Notes: generated by a model not told the origin, from the sequence alone. A stretch of DNA of 35,839 nucleotides from Candidatus Hydrogenedentota bacterium (GCA_012730105.1 JAAYBJ010000027.1:1-35839), one strand, 5' to 3'. Counted from the stretch's first letter, positions 15,813 through 24,596 are shown. Numbers and translations are program-made.

Positions 15813-17395
15813 AACAGTTCTTCCATGGCATTCAACAACGGCGCGAACGTCCCGCGATCAAGCGCGCAAATCGGAATGCCGGCATACTGGCGCGTCAAGC
15901 CTTCCACTTCCGCCGGATGACAGGTGTCCACTTTGTTAAACACGGTGAGCATGGGCTTGCCGTTCAGTTCCAGGTTCCGCACGGTATCCAGAACGGTTTC
16001 CATTTTCTGGTTCAGGTCATGACTTCCTGCATCCACAATATGCAGCAACAGGTCGGCTTCATGCAACTCCTCAAAGGTGGTTCTAAAGGAGGCGAGTAGA
16101 TCCTTGGGAAGATTTTTAATGAAACCGACGGTATCTGTGATGATAATCTCGCGTTCGCGGGGAAAACGCAGCCGGCGGGATACCGGGTTCAAGGTGGCGA
16201 AAAGGAAATCCTTGGCAATGACATCGCTGTCGGTCAGGTGATTGAGCAGGGTAGACTTTCCGGCGTTCGTATAACCGATCACGGCGACCGTCGGCACTTC
16301 CCGCACCGTGCGGGCATGCCGGCGCAGGCGGCGGCGTTTTCCCAGTTGTTCCACTTCACGTTCAAGCCTGGCAATCCGGTCCCGGGCGCGGCGCCGGTCT
16401 TCTTCCAGGCGGGTCTCGCCGGGGCCGCGGCCACCGATACCGCCGGTCAACCGTGAAAGCGCCTGCTGCCGGATATTCAGAAAGGGCAGCAGGTAGCGCA
16501 ACTGGGCCAATTCCACCTGCAGTTTGCCCTCCCGGGTCACCGCGTGCTGGGCGAAAATATCGAGAATCACCTGGGTGCGATCCAGGATCTTCAGATCCGT
16601 GAAATCACCAAGGGAACGTATCTGTGAAGGGGTGATGTTCAGGTCGAAGACAAGCATCCCGGCCCCTTTTTGCATGGCGGTGATCACGGCCGACTGCAGT
16701 TTTCCCCGGCCGAGAATAAACCGGGGATCAAGGGGCCGGCGCTGCATGAGGGTATGCACCACTTCAAGGCCCGCGCTGCGCGCGAGTTCTTCAAGTTCAT
16801 CCAGAGAATCCCGCGCAAGGGTGGGCGGCAGGGTGGAAACATGAATCAGGATGGCGCGTTCGCGCGTGTCGTTCGCGTTTCTGGGACGCCGCGTCCGGGC
16901 AAACTCCTCTTCAAGAGCGGCGATAAACTCGGGGAAATCCTCTTTCAGGCTGAAAATGGATTGCGGCGGCAGCACTTCCCAGGGGCTTTCAGCGGCATTG
17001 TCGGGTTTTAGGTGGGCGATGTGAATGCCGTCGATCGCGCCGTCCTTGCACAGCAACAGGGCGGCGACAAGATCAAAGCGCAACAGGGCGAGATCCGTCA
17101 GATCCTCTTCTGTAAGCCGCTCCCCTGCAAGATGGGTATGAACAAAACGCAGACCGGAGAGGCGGTCCCTGCCGCGTCGTTGTATTTCAGGAAGAAACAA
17201 ACTGCGCGCGTCACCCACAATGATATCGGTGACATGGCCCCCGCGATCAATGATCACCCCGACCTGTCGCTGAATTTCAAAGGAAATGGCCGCCAATTCC
17301 CTGGCGAGTTCGACGGAGATGATTACCTGGGTCCGCGCGGCACGCTTTGACAGACGCTCAAGCGCCTTCAACTGGGCGGCTTTCAATCCATGCAA
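15776..17395 (-). CDS. hflX: Ribosome-associated GTPase HflX
   Basis: This GTPase of about 539 residues has the HflX N-terminal domain (RRPLDPRFILGRGKLQ), the glycine-rich loop GGIGGRGPGETRLEEDRRR, then the G domain with G1 GYTNAGKST (from about 374), G2 ATLNP, G3 DTVGF and G4 NKVD. HflX splits or rescues stalled ribosomes under stress. The protein carries about 150 extra N-terminal residues relative to E. coli HflX, as in some other phyla. The in-frame TTG at 17395 is listed, but homology-like sequence (TGNLHGLKAAQ) continues upstream in frame to a stop. GGAGGG (17420-17425) sits 9 bp before a CTG at 17410, so the true start may be that CTG. It overlaps the TPR gene downstream. Confidence 0.95.
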   Translation of the reverse strand: MHGLKAAQLKALERLSKRAARTQVIISVELARELAAISFEIQRQVGVIIDRGGHVTDIIVGDARSLFLPEIQRRGRDRLSGLRFVHTHLAGERLTEEDLTDLALLRFDLVAALLLCKDGAIDGIHIAHLKPDNAAESPWEVLPPQSIFSLKEDFPEFIAALEEEFARTRRPRNANDTRERAILIHVSTLPPTLARDSLDELEELARSAGLEVVHTLMQRRPLDPRFILGRGKLQSAVITAMQKGAGMLVFDLNITPSQIRSLGDFTDLKILDRTQVILDIFAQHAVTREGKLQVELAQLRYLLPFLNIRQQALSRLTGGIGGRGPGETRLEEDRRRARDRIARLEREVEQLGKRRRLRRHARTVREVPTVAVIGYTNAGKSTLLNHLTDSDVIAKDFLFATLNPVSRRLRFPREREIIITDTVGFIKNLPKDLLASFRTTFEELHEADLLLHIVDAGSHDLNQKMETVLDTVRNLELNGKPMLTVFNKVDTCHPAEVEGLTRQYAGIPICALDRGTFAPLLNAMEELLWPLEEKPVIES

Positions 17396-17487
17396 ATTGC
17401 CCGTTAACAGCGTGACTGGCCCTCCGTAATTCTTTTCTGCTTACATCCGGTCAGGCGGACCGACACCCACCCGGGAAGGAAGCGTGC

Positions 17488-18468
17488 TTATCCCTGCAAC
17501 AAAATGCGCCGGATAATACGCTGACTTTCCGTGGCATCCAAGGTCCGCTGGGCTTTACGGAGTTCCGTCGCATCCAGTTTTTCGAGTTTCTTCCACAGAA
17601 TAGCGAGGTTGCCGATGGCTATTTGGAGGGCATGGGTGGGATCCAAACGCTGCGGCTGAATGTCGATCGTCACGTAGCCGCGATGCTTGGCCATCTTAAG
17701 ATAATATAAGGCTTCAAGTGTTTCCCAAAGATGCAGGCTGCCGGGTATCATCATGTCATCCCAAAACGCGTAGGAATCACTGACATACATCTGAAACAGT
17801 TTGCCCGCCCGGTTGAGAAATGCAATGCTTTCCGCCGGGTTTTCACCAGCCATCAGGGCATGGGAAAAATTGAGGGCAACGCCCACATTTTTCATGGCGA
17901 TTTCCTGGCACATGGACAAAGCCTTGCCCACCGAGGAAACGGTAAGGTACTTGCGGGGATCGCGCGGCTTATAGGCTACGGCAATATTTACATCAGGAGA
18001 AGCGAATTTGGCAATGGTTTTAATGGAAGAAATGACGGTGTTCCAGTGGCTGGTATAATCAACATGGAAAGGATAATCAAAACCATCCGTGTAAAGACGA
18101 AGCGTCACCTCGGTGGTACCCAGTGCCCGGGCAATCTCCACCGCTTTACGGCCTTCATCGATGGCGGCATTACGGGTTTTTTGATGTTGCTGCGCGAAAC
18201 CCGCCAATGAAAAACGCCTGGAATGGCTCAATGTGGTTGAAACCGCACTGCAGGCAAGCCCGTTTTCCTTCAAAAGACGTTTAACCTCTTTTACTGGCAT
18301 TTCCGGCGTTATATCCGTTTGCCGAATTTCAACCGCTTTTATGCCCTTTAACTTGGCAATGGCCGGAATAATATCCTGCATCCGGGGAATTTCCCGATAA
18401 CCTTCCACGCAAAAACGGTCTTGCGCTCCCGAATATACCCACACGCCAGTGGCTAATTTTAAGGTCAT
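17488..18468 (-). CDS. Xylose-isomerase-like TIM-barrel protein (sugar phosphate isomerase/epimerase family)
   Basis: This 326-residue cytoplasmic protein resembles AP-endonuclease-2/xylose-isomerase-like TIM barrels, which isomerise or epimerise keto-sugars or inositol derivatives using a divalent metal. Visible barrel features include KAVEIRQTDI (strand 2), GTTEVTLRLYTDG, NIAVAYKPRDPRKYLT, VGVALNFSHALMAGENP and GYVTIDIQPQRLDP with metal-ligand-type acidic and His residues. The exact ligands are diverged (N and Y where E and H are common), so activity is uncertain. The ATG at 18468 follows AAGGAG at good spacing. It is monocistronic as far as can be seen, with a long AT-rich upstream region holding a symmetric operator-like site. 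The substrate is unknown; Gfo/Idh/MocA neighbours often act with such enzymes in cyclitol or sugar catabolism. Confidence 0.85.
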   Translation of the reverse strand: MTLKLATGVWVYSGAQDRFCVEGYREIPRMQDIIPAIAKLKGIKAVEIRQTDITPEMPVKEVKRLLKENGLACSAVSTTLSHSRRFSLAGFAQQHQKTRNAAIDEGRKAVEIARALGTTEVTLRLYTDGFDYPFHVDYTSHWNTVISSIKTIAKFASPDVNIAVAYKPRDPRKYLTVSSVGKALSMCQEIAMKNVGVALNFSHALMAGENPAESIAFLNRAGKLFQMYVSDSYAFWDDMMIPGSLHLWETLEALYYLKMAKHRGYVTIDIQPQRLDPTHALQIAIGNLAILWKKLEKLDATELRKAQRTLDATESQRIIRRILLQG

Positions 18469-18553
18469 AAACCTTATCTCCTTCAGAAAATTCTTTGATT
18501 TGTAAAGAAATTATTTTCCCTGCACTGCAGGCACGTCTACAGGCATAAACTAT

Positions 18554-18572
18554 CGTTATAACCCATATAACG
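18554..18572. promoter_or_regulatory. Symmetric operator-like inverted repeat
   Basis: CGTTATA and TATAACG form a perfect 7-bp inverted repeat around a 5-bp centre, 86 bp upstream of the TIM-barrel start codon. The size and symmetry are those of a dimeric repressor site (LacI, GntR or similar). No matching regulator gene is in the window. Confidence 0.35.
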
Positions 18573-18893
18573 TTTATTACCCCTGAATCGACATACCTCC
18601 AAAGAGCCTTAAGAGAAAATCTTATCTTGCACTAGCATCTGTACTTAGGGCAAGATGGGCACATTATATCCTAACTTTTGAAAAAAGTCAATAGCTTACT
18701 TAGCCGACTGCTTTCTGTTTTATTTTGGAACAAACCATGAAATTTACTGTTCTGATATGGGATTTTTCCATGCCATTATGCGTTATATTTCCAAAGAAAC
18801 CGTTCTTTGTAAATAAATTGTTCACCCTTCTTTATAGCGCCCCTTATCCATATACATTTTTAATATAAACATACAGTATAAATATATAGCATA

Positions 18894-18931
18894 AAAAGTG
18901 CTCCCATAAATGATACGCAACTTATGGGAGC
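18894..18931 (-). terminator. Rho-independent terminator after the second Gfo/Idh/MocA gene
   Basis: A perfect 10-bp stem, GCTCCCATAA (18900-18909) with TTATGGGAGC (18922-18931), encloses a 12-nt loop. On the minus strand it is followed by a run of five T residues (18894-18898). It lies about 50 bp beyond the stop of the gene at 18979. Confidence 0.75.
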
Positions 18932-18978
18932 GCGGGTTGTTCTGTTAAAACTTCAACTATACACTTGGTATACTTTTA

Positions 18979-20340
18979 TCAGCAGGGAAGTTCCCAGCCT
19001 TTTCGGTATTCCTTGGTCAACAGGCGGTTGGCATCAGCGTCATTGACGACTTTTAGTTCCTTGACATCTATTTCCAGTTTTTTACCCTGGGCCTGCAGGG
19101 CGACATTGCCCATGTTGGCCACTTCGGTCAACGGCCCGCCATAGGAAAAGCTGGAAACGGACTGCTTGCCTTCCCGGATGCATTGCAGCCAATGGCGATA
19201 GGGATTTTCGCCGGGAATGCGCGGAATAGTCTGATCCGGTTTTTTATAATCGGCCATTTTTTCATCGGGCAACAGGCGTGCCTTGCCGCCGTATTCGCCC
19301 GCCGTAAGGAAACCGTCCGAACCGATAAACAGCGACCCATTATCACCATCGCCAAGTTGCTGCCCTTCCGGAACCCCCTCGGGGCGCGGGGGCATTTCAC
19401 CGCCATCACGCCAATAGACGGTAACGGGCGCCATGTCGCCGCGGGCGGGAAACTCATATTTTATTACCGACTTCACGGGCGGCGAAAGGGGCGTCATGCC
19501 TTCCTGGCTGACCACTTCGACGGTGTACGATTCCGCCTCGTACAGCTTCAGCGCCCAGAAGGCCGGGTCCATGATATGGCAGGCCATGTCTCCGATGGCG
19601 CCGCAACCGAAATCCCACCAACCGCGCCAGACCCAGGGCACATAGGCCTTGTTATAGGGCCGCATGGCCGCTGTGCCGAGCCACAGGTCCCAGTCGAGGG
19701 TTGCAGGAACCGGTTCTTCCGGCGGGACCTCGGCCATGCCCTGCGCCCAGATGGGCCGGTTTGTCCAGATGTGGGCCTCGGTGATATTGCCAATGGCGCC
19801 CGCCCAGACCATTTCGCACAGTTCACGAACGCCGTTGCCGCAGTGTCCCTGATTTCCCAGTTGAGACACGATACCCTTTTCCGCGGCTGTTTTGGTCAGC
19901 AGCCTCACCTCTGCCACCGTATGGGCCAGCGGTTTCTGCACGTAGACATGCTTGCCGAGATTCATGGCCAGGTACGCCGCGGGGGCGTGAGTATGGTCCG
20001 GCGTGCTGATGGTGCAGGCGTCGATTTCATCGGCTATTTCGTCGAACATTTTCCGGTAATCGGCGTACTGCTTCGCGTTCTTGTTCCTGTAAACCGCTTC
20101 TCCCGCGCGCTCGGAATCCGGGTCGCAGAGGGCCACAATATTTTCCCTGCGGCAGGACATGATGTCATCGAGTCCCTTGCCGCCTACACCGATACCGGCC
20201 ACGTTGATTTTCTCGTTGGGGGAAAGCTTTCGCGGTATCACCCGGGCGGCATTCACCCGTAGCGGTCTGATCATCCCCACCGCCGACGCGGTGGTTGCTG
20301 CAGCCAAGAAGGCGCGCCTTGTCCATCCTTGCGTTTTCAT
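18979..20340 (-). CDS. Tat-exported Gfo/Idh/MocA-family oxidoreductase
   Basis: This 453-residue protein starts with a twin-arginine leader (TRRAFLAAATTASAVG). A Rossmann domain follows (NVAGIGVGGKG, then ALCDPDSERAG), then STPDHTHA and GKHVYVQKPLAHT. The latter keeps the catalytic lysine of the family EKP motif (as QKP). The C-terminal domain contains the W-G-W-W-D-F-G-C-G-A-I-G-D-M-A-C-H segment common to a large planctomycete-type group of exported Gfo/Idh/MocA enzymes. It probably acts on a sugar or cyclitol, perhaps a glycosidase-like reaction via bound NAD; the substrate is not known. It ends at a clear terminator (18894-18931), so it is transcribed separately from the TIM-barrel gene. 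It is only distantly related to the protein at 3331-4527. Confidence 0.93.
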   Translation of the reverse strand: MKTQGWTRRAFLAAATTASAVGMIRPLRVNAARVIPRKLSPNEKINVAGIGVGGKGLDDIMSCRRENIVALCDPDSERAGEAVYRNKNAKQYADYRKMFDEIADEIDACTISTPDHTHAPAAYLAMNLGKHVYVQKPLAHTVAEVRLLTKTAAEKGIVSQLGNQGHCGNGVRELCEMVWAGAIGNITEAHIWTNRPIWAQGMAEVPPEEPVPATLDWDLWLGTAAMRPYNKAYVPWVWRGWWDFGCGAIGDMACHIMDPAFWALKLYEAESYTVEVVSQEGMTPLSPPVKSVIKYEFPARGDMAPVTVYWRDGGEMPPRPEGVPEGQQLGDGDNGSLFIGSDGFLTAGEYGGKARLLPDEKMADYKKPDQTIPRIPGENPYRHWLQCIREGKQSVSSFSYGGPLTEVANMGNVALQAQGKKLEIDVKELKVVNDADANRLLTKEYRKGWELPC

Positions 20341-20487
20341 CCGTTTTTCCTTGAAATGTTAAGTCCAATGCACATCCTGCACCCTTACACCGGCAGACAC
20401 GTTCTTGTCGGTGTGTGACACTGAAAACTGTCGCTGTCCACAGCCATTCCGGCAGGAATCCCTATACATAGGAAGACTGTCATTCTG

Positions 20488-20856
20488 CTATTGATTCCGC
20501 ATTTCCTCCTCAATGACTTCCGCAAGAAGAAATGCCCGAATCGCGTCTTTGTCCGTCTCCGTCAGTTTGGGGAAGAAAATGGCCACCTTGAAGTGGTCGT
20601 CGCCGAATTCATCCGGTTCACAGCGCACCACAACGCCTTCCGTTTCAACACGGTAATCAATCGGTTTGGGTAAATTCATGACTACGCCGATTTTCGTCAT
20701 AAGCGCGACAGGTTTGATGGTATGGCAGAGCACCCCAGATTCACTTATGTTGTCCACGTGATTCAGAATACCGGGCCCGCCATCCTCAAACAACATCTGC
20801 AGGCGGCGTTGGCTGCGCGGGTACCGCCTGCGGTCTTCTCCTTCGACTCTATGCAT
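20488..20856 (-). CDS. PilZ-domain protein, probable c-di-GMP receptor
   Basis: This 122-residue single-domain protein shows the PilZ signature: an arginine-rich RRRYPR near residue 9 (the R-x-x-x-R element) and D-N-I-S-E-S-G (about 35-41, the (D/N)-x-S-x-x-G element). A beta-barrel with VETEGVVVRCEP and FKVAIFF follows, then a C-terminal helix. Both c-di-GMP-binding elements are intact. Such proteins sit at the output end of c-di-GMP signalling, affecting motility or exopolysaccharide. The ATG at 20856 follows AAGGACAGG. It lies 200 bp downstream of the VWA gene on the same strand; co-transcription is possible but a strong hairpin intervenes. Confidence 0.85.
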   Translation of the reverse strand: MHRVEGEDRRRYPRSQRRLQMLFEDGGPGILNHVDNISESGVLCHTIKPVALMTKIGVVMNLPKPIDYRVETEGVVVRCEPDEFGDDHFKVAIFFPKLTETDKDAIRAFLLAEVIEEEMRNQ

Positions 20857-20992
20857 GGTTTACCTGTCCTTATGGCTTTTACGACACAATGCCATCATGA
20901 TACAAGAAGCGTCCCCCATAATCAAAGCCGCGCAAGACAGTCGGCACGCACCGTAAGGGCACGATGAGGCGCCCGGGCCCCGGGATGAGGAA

Positions 20993-21033
20993 TGCCCCGC
21001 GGTAACATGGCGCACGACCATGCCCGCGGGGCA
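20993..21033 (-). other. Strong hairpin downstream of the VWA gene
   Basis: TGCCCCGCGG (20993-21002) pairs perfectly with CCGCGGGGCA (21024-21033). Inside the loop CATGG and CCATG extend the stem after a short bulge. It begins 24 bp past the VWA stop codon. There is no T-run, so it may be an mRNA-stabilising or attenuating structure rather than a classical terminator. Confidence 0.45.
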
Positions 21034-21056
21034 CCAGGGTCCCCTGCAACCTCAAG

Positions 21057-23990
21057 TTAAGAACTCTGCACCGTTTTCGCGGTAACCACCAGGTCCAGGA
21101 ATTCCTCTCGATTGTGGTCGCCCGCCAACGCGGCGCGGGCGAGTTCCCGCGCCATCTCGCAGGTAGCCGCGCCCTTGTGTTCAGAATCCCGCAGAACAAG
21201 CCCGAAGGCTGCCACGGCGGCAGCGAAACGGAAATCGTCCGTACTTTCTTCCAGTGCCGCAGACCCGGCGGCAACCGGAACCTCGATCAAATTGCTTGTA
21301 TCGCTGTCCGGCTGTTTGTAGCGCAGTTTTACAAACATGAGTTCCCCGTCATCGCCGGGCTCCGGGGCGGGCTTACTTTCCCTGTCCCCGTAGCGGAGGT
21401 CGTCCACACCCGGCTCAGCGGACGCGCCGACGGGCACAATCTGGTAAAGAGCGGTGACGGAATGGCCCGCGCCGATTTCGCCGGCATCCTTGGTGTCGTC
21501 ATTGAAATCCCGGTGGGCGAGTTGCCGGTTCTCAAAGCCAATCAACCGATAGGAGCGCACCCGCGCAGGATTGAATTCCACCTGTATCTTGGCGTCCTTG
21601 GCGATGGTCATGAGCGTGCCGGTAAGTTGTTCCACCAGCACGCGACGCGCCTCGCTGTAGGAGTCGATGTAAGCGTAGTTCCCGTTGCCCTTGGTGGCGA
21701 GGGTCTCCAGATTGGCGTCTTTCAGGTTGCCCATGCCGTAGCCCAACACAGTAAGAAACACCCCGCCGCGACGCTTTTTCTCGATCAGCGAAAGCAGGCC
21801 GTCCCGACTGGTAACGCCTACATTAAAATCGCCATCGGTGGCCAGGATCACCCGGTTGATGCCGCCGTCAATCATGTTCTTTTCGGCCATCTTGTAGGCG
21901 TCCTGGATGCCCGCGCTGCCGTGGGTCGAGCCACCCGCGCTCAGTTCTTCAATCGCACTGAGAATGCGTTCGCGCTTGGAAACAGGCGTGGATTTGAGGG
22001 CCGTCTTGCTCTCGCCCGCATAGGTGACAATACCGACCCGGTCTTCGGGTTTCAGCATTTCAACCAAGGCCTTCAGGGACTCCTTGACCAGGGGCAGGCG
22101 GTTCGATCCTTCCATGGAGCCGGAGGTGTCCACAAGAAAGACCAGGTTGGCCGCGGGCCGTTCTTCCCGAGGCAGTTCCCTGCCTTGCAGGCCAATCTTC
22201 GCAAGCAGATGGCCGGAAGCCCAAGGACAGGGGCCGACTTCAATATTCACCGAGAAGGGGTGCTTACCCGTGGGCCGGGGATAGTTGTAGGAGAAGTAAT
22301 TGATCATTTCTTCGATGCGCACGGCATTGGCCGGCGGTAGCTGGCCCTGTTCCAGGAAGCGCTTGATGTTCGTGTACGCCGCCGTGTCCGGATGGAGGCT
22401 GAAGGTACTCAGCGGCTCTTCATCCGTGCGCCGGAAGGCTTGCTCCTTGATCTCTGAATACGTCTCACCGCCCGGGTAGCGTAACGGTGGCCGGGGAACG
22501 ATATAGGCCTCCACCCGCTCATCCTTGCCCTTGCGCGGAGGACGCATTTCAGCGTTTAAACGTGCACCAGCGACTTCTTCAGGACGACCGTTGATATCGG
22601 CATGTCCTTCGGTCCTGTTTATACCTCGGATACCCCTCGACATTTCACCCAAAACCGTGTTTTTAGGCAGACTGCCTCCTGGTGCGGTTACCATCTTCCT
22701 GCGGTCACGTCGGGATACGGACCTGTCTTCCCGGGTCTGCGGCGTGGATGTTCCCTGATTCTTTGGCCGGGCATAAGGCGGATCGGCATAGTCTTCGGGC
22801 TCAAGGTTCGGGCCCCAATAGTCGATCGGGGTGCCGCCGAAAAAGGGCTCCGGCAACTCCGTCTGAATCGGCACGAGTTCATTAGCGTCGGAATCTTTCG
22901 TTCCTTCCTCATCAGACATGGGCGCAGCCTGTAGGACAATCTGTTCCGGCGCTGGTTCAGGAGCGGGCGCGGGCATTTCGGCAACAACCGGTTCAGGCTC
23001 TGGTTCTGGAGCGGGTAGAGGCGCTTCGGCGGCAACCGCTTCTTGTGCCGGTTCAGGAACTGGCGCAGGGGCTTCGGCAACAACCGAGTCCCGGGTTGGT
23101 TCGGGAACGGACACAGCCTTTTCTTCAATCACCGGTTCAGGCGCTGGTTCTGGAACGGGGGCAGGCGCCTCGGCAACAACCGGTTCCTCTACCGGTTCAG
23201 GAACAGGCGCAGGCGATTCAGCAATATCTGTTTCTTTTGCGGGTTCGGGTTGTGCGGAAGGCGTCTCTACAATGGCAGGTTCAGGCGCCGGCTCGGGCAT
23301 AGGTTCCGATTCGGGTTCGGAGGTCGCAACCGCAGCGTCGGGGATAACCCTTTCAGGTGCAGGTAATGGCACGGAAGCGTCCGCGGCTTCCGCTGGTTCC
23401 GCGGCAACAACGCCCTGTTCCGTTCCCACCGTGGAGACCGCGGCTTCCTGCGCGGTCACGGCTGCATCCGGTTTTGCCTCCGCAATGGTTTCCGAAACAA
23501 CGAGCGCGGCGTCACGCGGTACCGCCTGTGGCGTTTCACGTACAGACTGTGCATCGTTTAGGGCGCTTTCCGTAGACGCCACGCCGGCCGGAGGTTCATT
23601 CATGGCTATCATTTCACTGACCTGCGGCCGCAGTTCAAACACATAATAGAATGCGATACCCACACAGAGCACCAGCATGGCCGCCGCCGCGAGAAGGCGC
23701 GTCCCCCAGCCGGTGGACCGGGTTTTACGGGGACGCTCCATGGAGCGCGCCTTGTCCAGAACCGCCTGACGCCGCGTGTCATTCAGGCCCTGAATTTCAG
23801 GGACAGGGTCTTCTTTCAAAGCCGACTCGGAAATGTGCATGGCGGCCCGAAGCGCTTCCGCTTCCTGAAGGGCGGCCCGGTTTTCGGGCAGTTGCAGGGC
23901 TTCGCCCAGTTTCCGGGCCTCTTCAGGCTCCAGTTCACCCAGCACAAAATCGATGAGGCGGGGATCATTGATATCAATAGGCGTATTCAT
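21057..23990 (-). CDS. Transmembrane VWA (YfbK-type) protein with anti-sigma-like N-terminus
   Basis: This protein has 977 residues. Residues 1-95 are a cytoplasmic region (RLIDFVLGELEPEEARKLGE at 11-30) like the N-terminus of anti-sigma factors. A single membrane segment lies at about 99-117. A long Ala/Pro/Glu-rich stalk (about 130-360) contains six 16-residue repeats. Residues about 528-600 resemble the YfbK N-terminal domain (SLHPDTAAYTNIKRFL, RIEEMINYF). A VWA domain follows with a complete MIDAS: D621, S623, S625 (DTSGS), T689 and D719. The C-terminus resembles the YfbK/DUF3520 region. The ATG overlaps the stop of the sigma gene by 4 bp (ATGA), indicating translational coupling. The likely role is to hold the sigma factor at the membrane and release it when the external VWA domain binds a ligand; this is inferred from layout and family, not shown. 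Confidence 0.92.
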   Translation of the reverse strand: MNTPIDINDPRLIDFVLGELEPEEARKLGEALQLPENRAALQEAEALRAAMHISESALKEDPVPEIQGLNDTRRQAVLDKARSMERPRKTRSTGWGTRLLAAAAMLVLCVGIAFYYVFELRPQVSEMIAMNEPPAGVASTESALNDAQSVRETPQAVPRDAALVVSETIAEAKPDAAVTAQEAAVSTVGTEQGVVAAEPAEAADASVPLPAPERVIPDAAVATSEPESEPMPEPAPEPAIVETPSAQPEPAKETDIAESPAPVPEPVEEPVVAEAPAPVPEPAPEPVIEEKAVSVPEPTRDSVVAEAPAPVPEPAQEAVAAEAPLPAPEPEPEPVVAEMPAPAPEPAPEQIVLQAAPMSDEEGTKDSDANELVPIQTELPEPFFGGTPIDYWGPNLEPEDYADPPYARPKNQGTSTPQTREDRSVSRRDRRKMVTAPGGSLPKNTVLGEMSRGIRGINRTEGHADINGRPEEVAGARLNAEMRPPRKGKDERVEAYIVPRPPLRYPGGETYSEIKEQAFRRTDEEPLSTFSLHPDTAAYTNIKRFLEQGQLPPANAVRIEEMINYFSYNYPRPTGKHPFSVNIEVGPCPWASGHLLAKIGLQGRELPREERPAANLVFLVDTSGSMEGSNRLPLVKESLKALVEMLKPEDRVGIVTYAGESKTALKSTPVSKRERILSAIEELSAGGSTHGSAGIQDAYKMAEKNMIDGGINRVILATDGDFNVGVTSRDGLLSLIEKKRRGGVFLTVLGYGMGNLKDANLETLATKGNGNYAYIDSYSEARRVLVEQLTGTLMTIAKDAKIQVEFNPARVRSYRLIGFENRQLAHRDFNDDTKDAGEIGAGHSVTALYQIVPVGASAEPGVDDLRYGDRESKPAPEPGDDGELMFVKLRYKQPDSDTSNLIEVPVAAGSAALEESTDDFRFAAAVAAFGLVLRDSEHKGAATCEMARELARAALAGDHNREEFLDLVVTAKTVQSS
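22929..23216 (-). repeat. 48-bp coding minisatellite, six copies
   Basis: Within the VWA gene, six 16-residue units of the form APAPVPEPxxEPVVAE run without interruption (residues 259-354). The copies differ at several positions. They encode a stiff, acidic Pro/Glu stalk probably spanning the periplasm or peptidoglycan. Confidence 0.8.
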
Positions 23991-24532
23991 TGTACGGTCT
24001 CCTTAAGGGTCGGGGGCGCGAGTTCCAATTGCTCTCGTAACCGCTCCCTCACCCGTTTTAAGGAAATGTGTATCAGGTAGCGGACGTTCGTGACGGGAAA
24101 GCCCGTTACCGCGCTGATTTCCTTATAACTGAGGTGTTCCTGAAACTTAAGCCGGAACACCTCCTGCTGATTTTCCGGAAGTTCCGCGAAGGCTTCGCGC
24201 GCCAGCGATTCCGTTTCCCGTCCCTGGGCCACCGCGCCGGGCGGCGGCTGGGAACTGGGATGTTCCGCCAATATGACGGGGTCTACCGATTGCATGCGCT
24301 GCTCCTTTTTTCTCACATCCAGGGCCCGGTTCCGGCAGACGCGGTACAACCACGGCGCCAGGTATCCCTCTATCTGGGCGCGGTCCGCCTGGCATAATTT
24401 CAGGAAGGTGTCCTGCACCACGTCCTGGGCGGTTTCCACGTCGCCGGTAATTCGAAGGGCATACCGCAGCAGCGGCCGTTCAAACCGCGCCAGCGCCTCC
24501 CGAACCCAGTCTGTATGAGATGTTGGTTCCAC
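23987..24532 (-). CDS. ECF-family RNA polymerase sigma factor
   Basis: This 181-residue protein has the two-domain ECF layout: sigma region 2 (LRYALRITGDVETAQDVVQDTFLKL, then WLYRVCRNRALDVRKK) and sigma region 4 (LPENQQEVFRLKFQEHLSYKEISAVTGFPVTNVRYLIHISLKRVRERL). The linker is short. The start is GTG at 24532, preceded by AAGGA in an A-rich leader. The last codons overlap the VWA/anti-sigma gene by 4 bp. ECF factors direct transcription of an envelope or stress regulon and are usually held by a membrane anti-sigma, here most likely the overlapping VWA protein. A promoter is visible at 24597-24625. Confidence 0.95.
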   Translation of the reverse strand: MEPTSHTDWVREALARFERPLLRYALRITGDVETAQDVVQDTFLKLCQADRAQIEGYLAPWLYRVCRNRALDVRKKEQRMQSVDPVILAEHPSSQPPPGAVAQGRETESLAREAFAELPENQQEVFRLKFQEHLSYKEISAVTGFPVTNVRYLIHISLKRVRERLREQLELAPPTLKETVQ

Positions 24533-24596
24533 TTTCTTTTATCCTTCCTTTCAGAAAGCCATTCGCGAACGCTTCTATCCCTTATAACGATTAAGG

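Larger units (their letters stand above)
18469..18978. other. AT-rich intergenic region with operator-like site and terminator
   Basis: This 510-bp gap is markedly more AT-rich than its surroundings. It holds an inverted repeat near the TIM-barrel gene (18554-18572), a second 7-bp inverted repeat ATCTTGC/GCAAGAT (18624-18630 and 18650-18656) and a rho-independent terminator (18894-18931) for the upstream Gfo/Idh/MocA gene. No coding sequence is recognisable. Confidence 0.6.

Noticed and set aside
19183-20262. 359-codon frame on + opposite the second Gfo/Idh/MocA gene
   Set aside because: Same GC-driven shadow; the minus-strand gene has a Tat leader, Rossmann motif and terminator.
22918-23646. 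242-codon Gly/Ser/Ala-rich frame on +
   Set aside because: It is antisense to the Pro/Glu repeat of the VWA gene; low complexity follows from that repeat.
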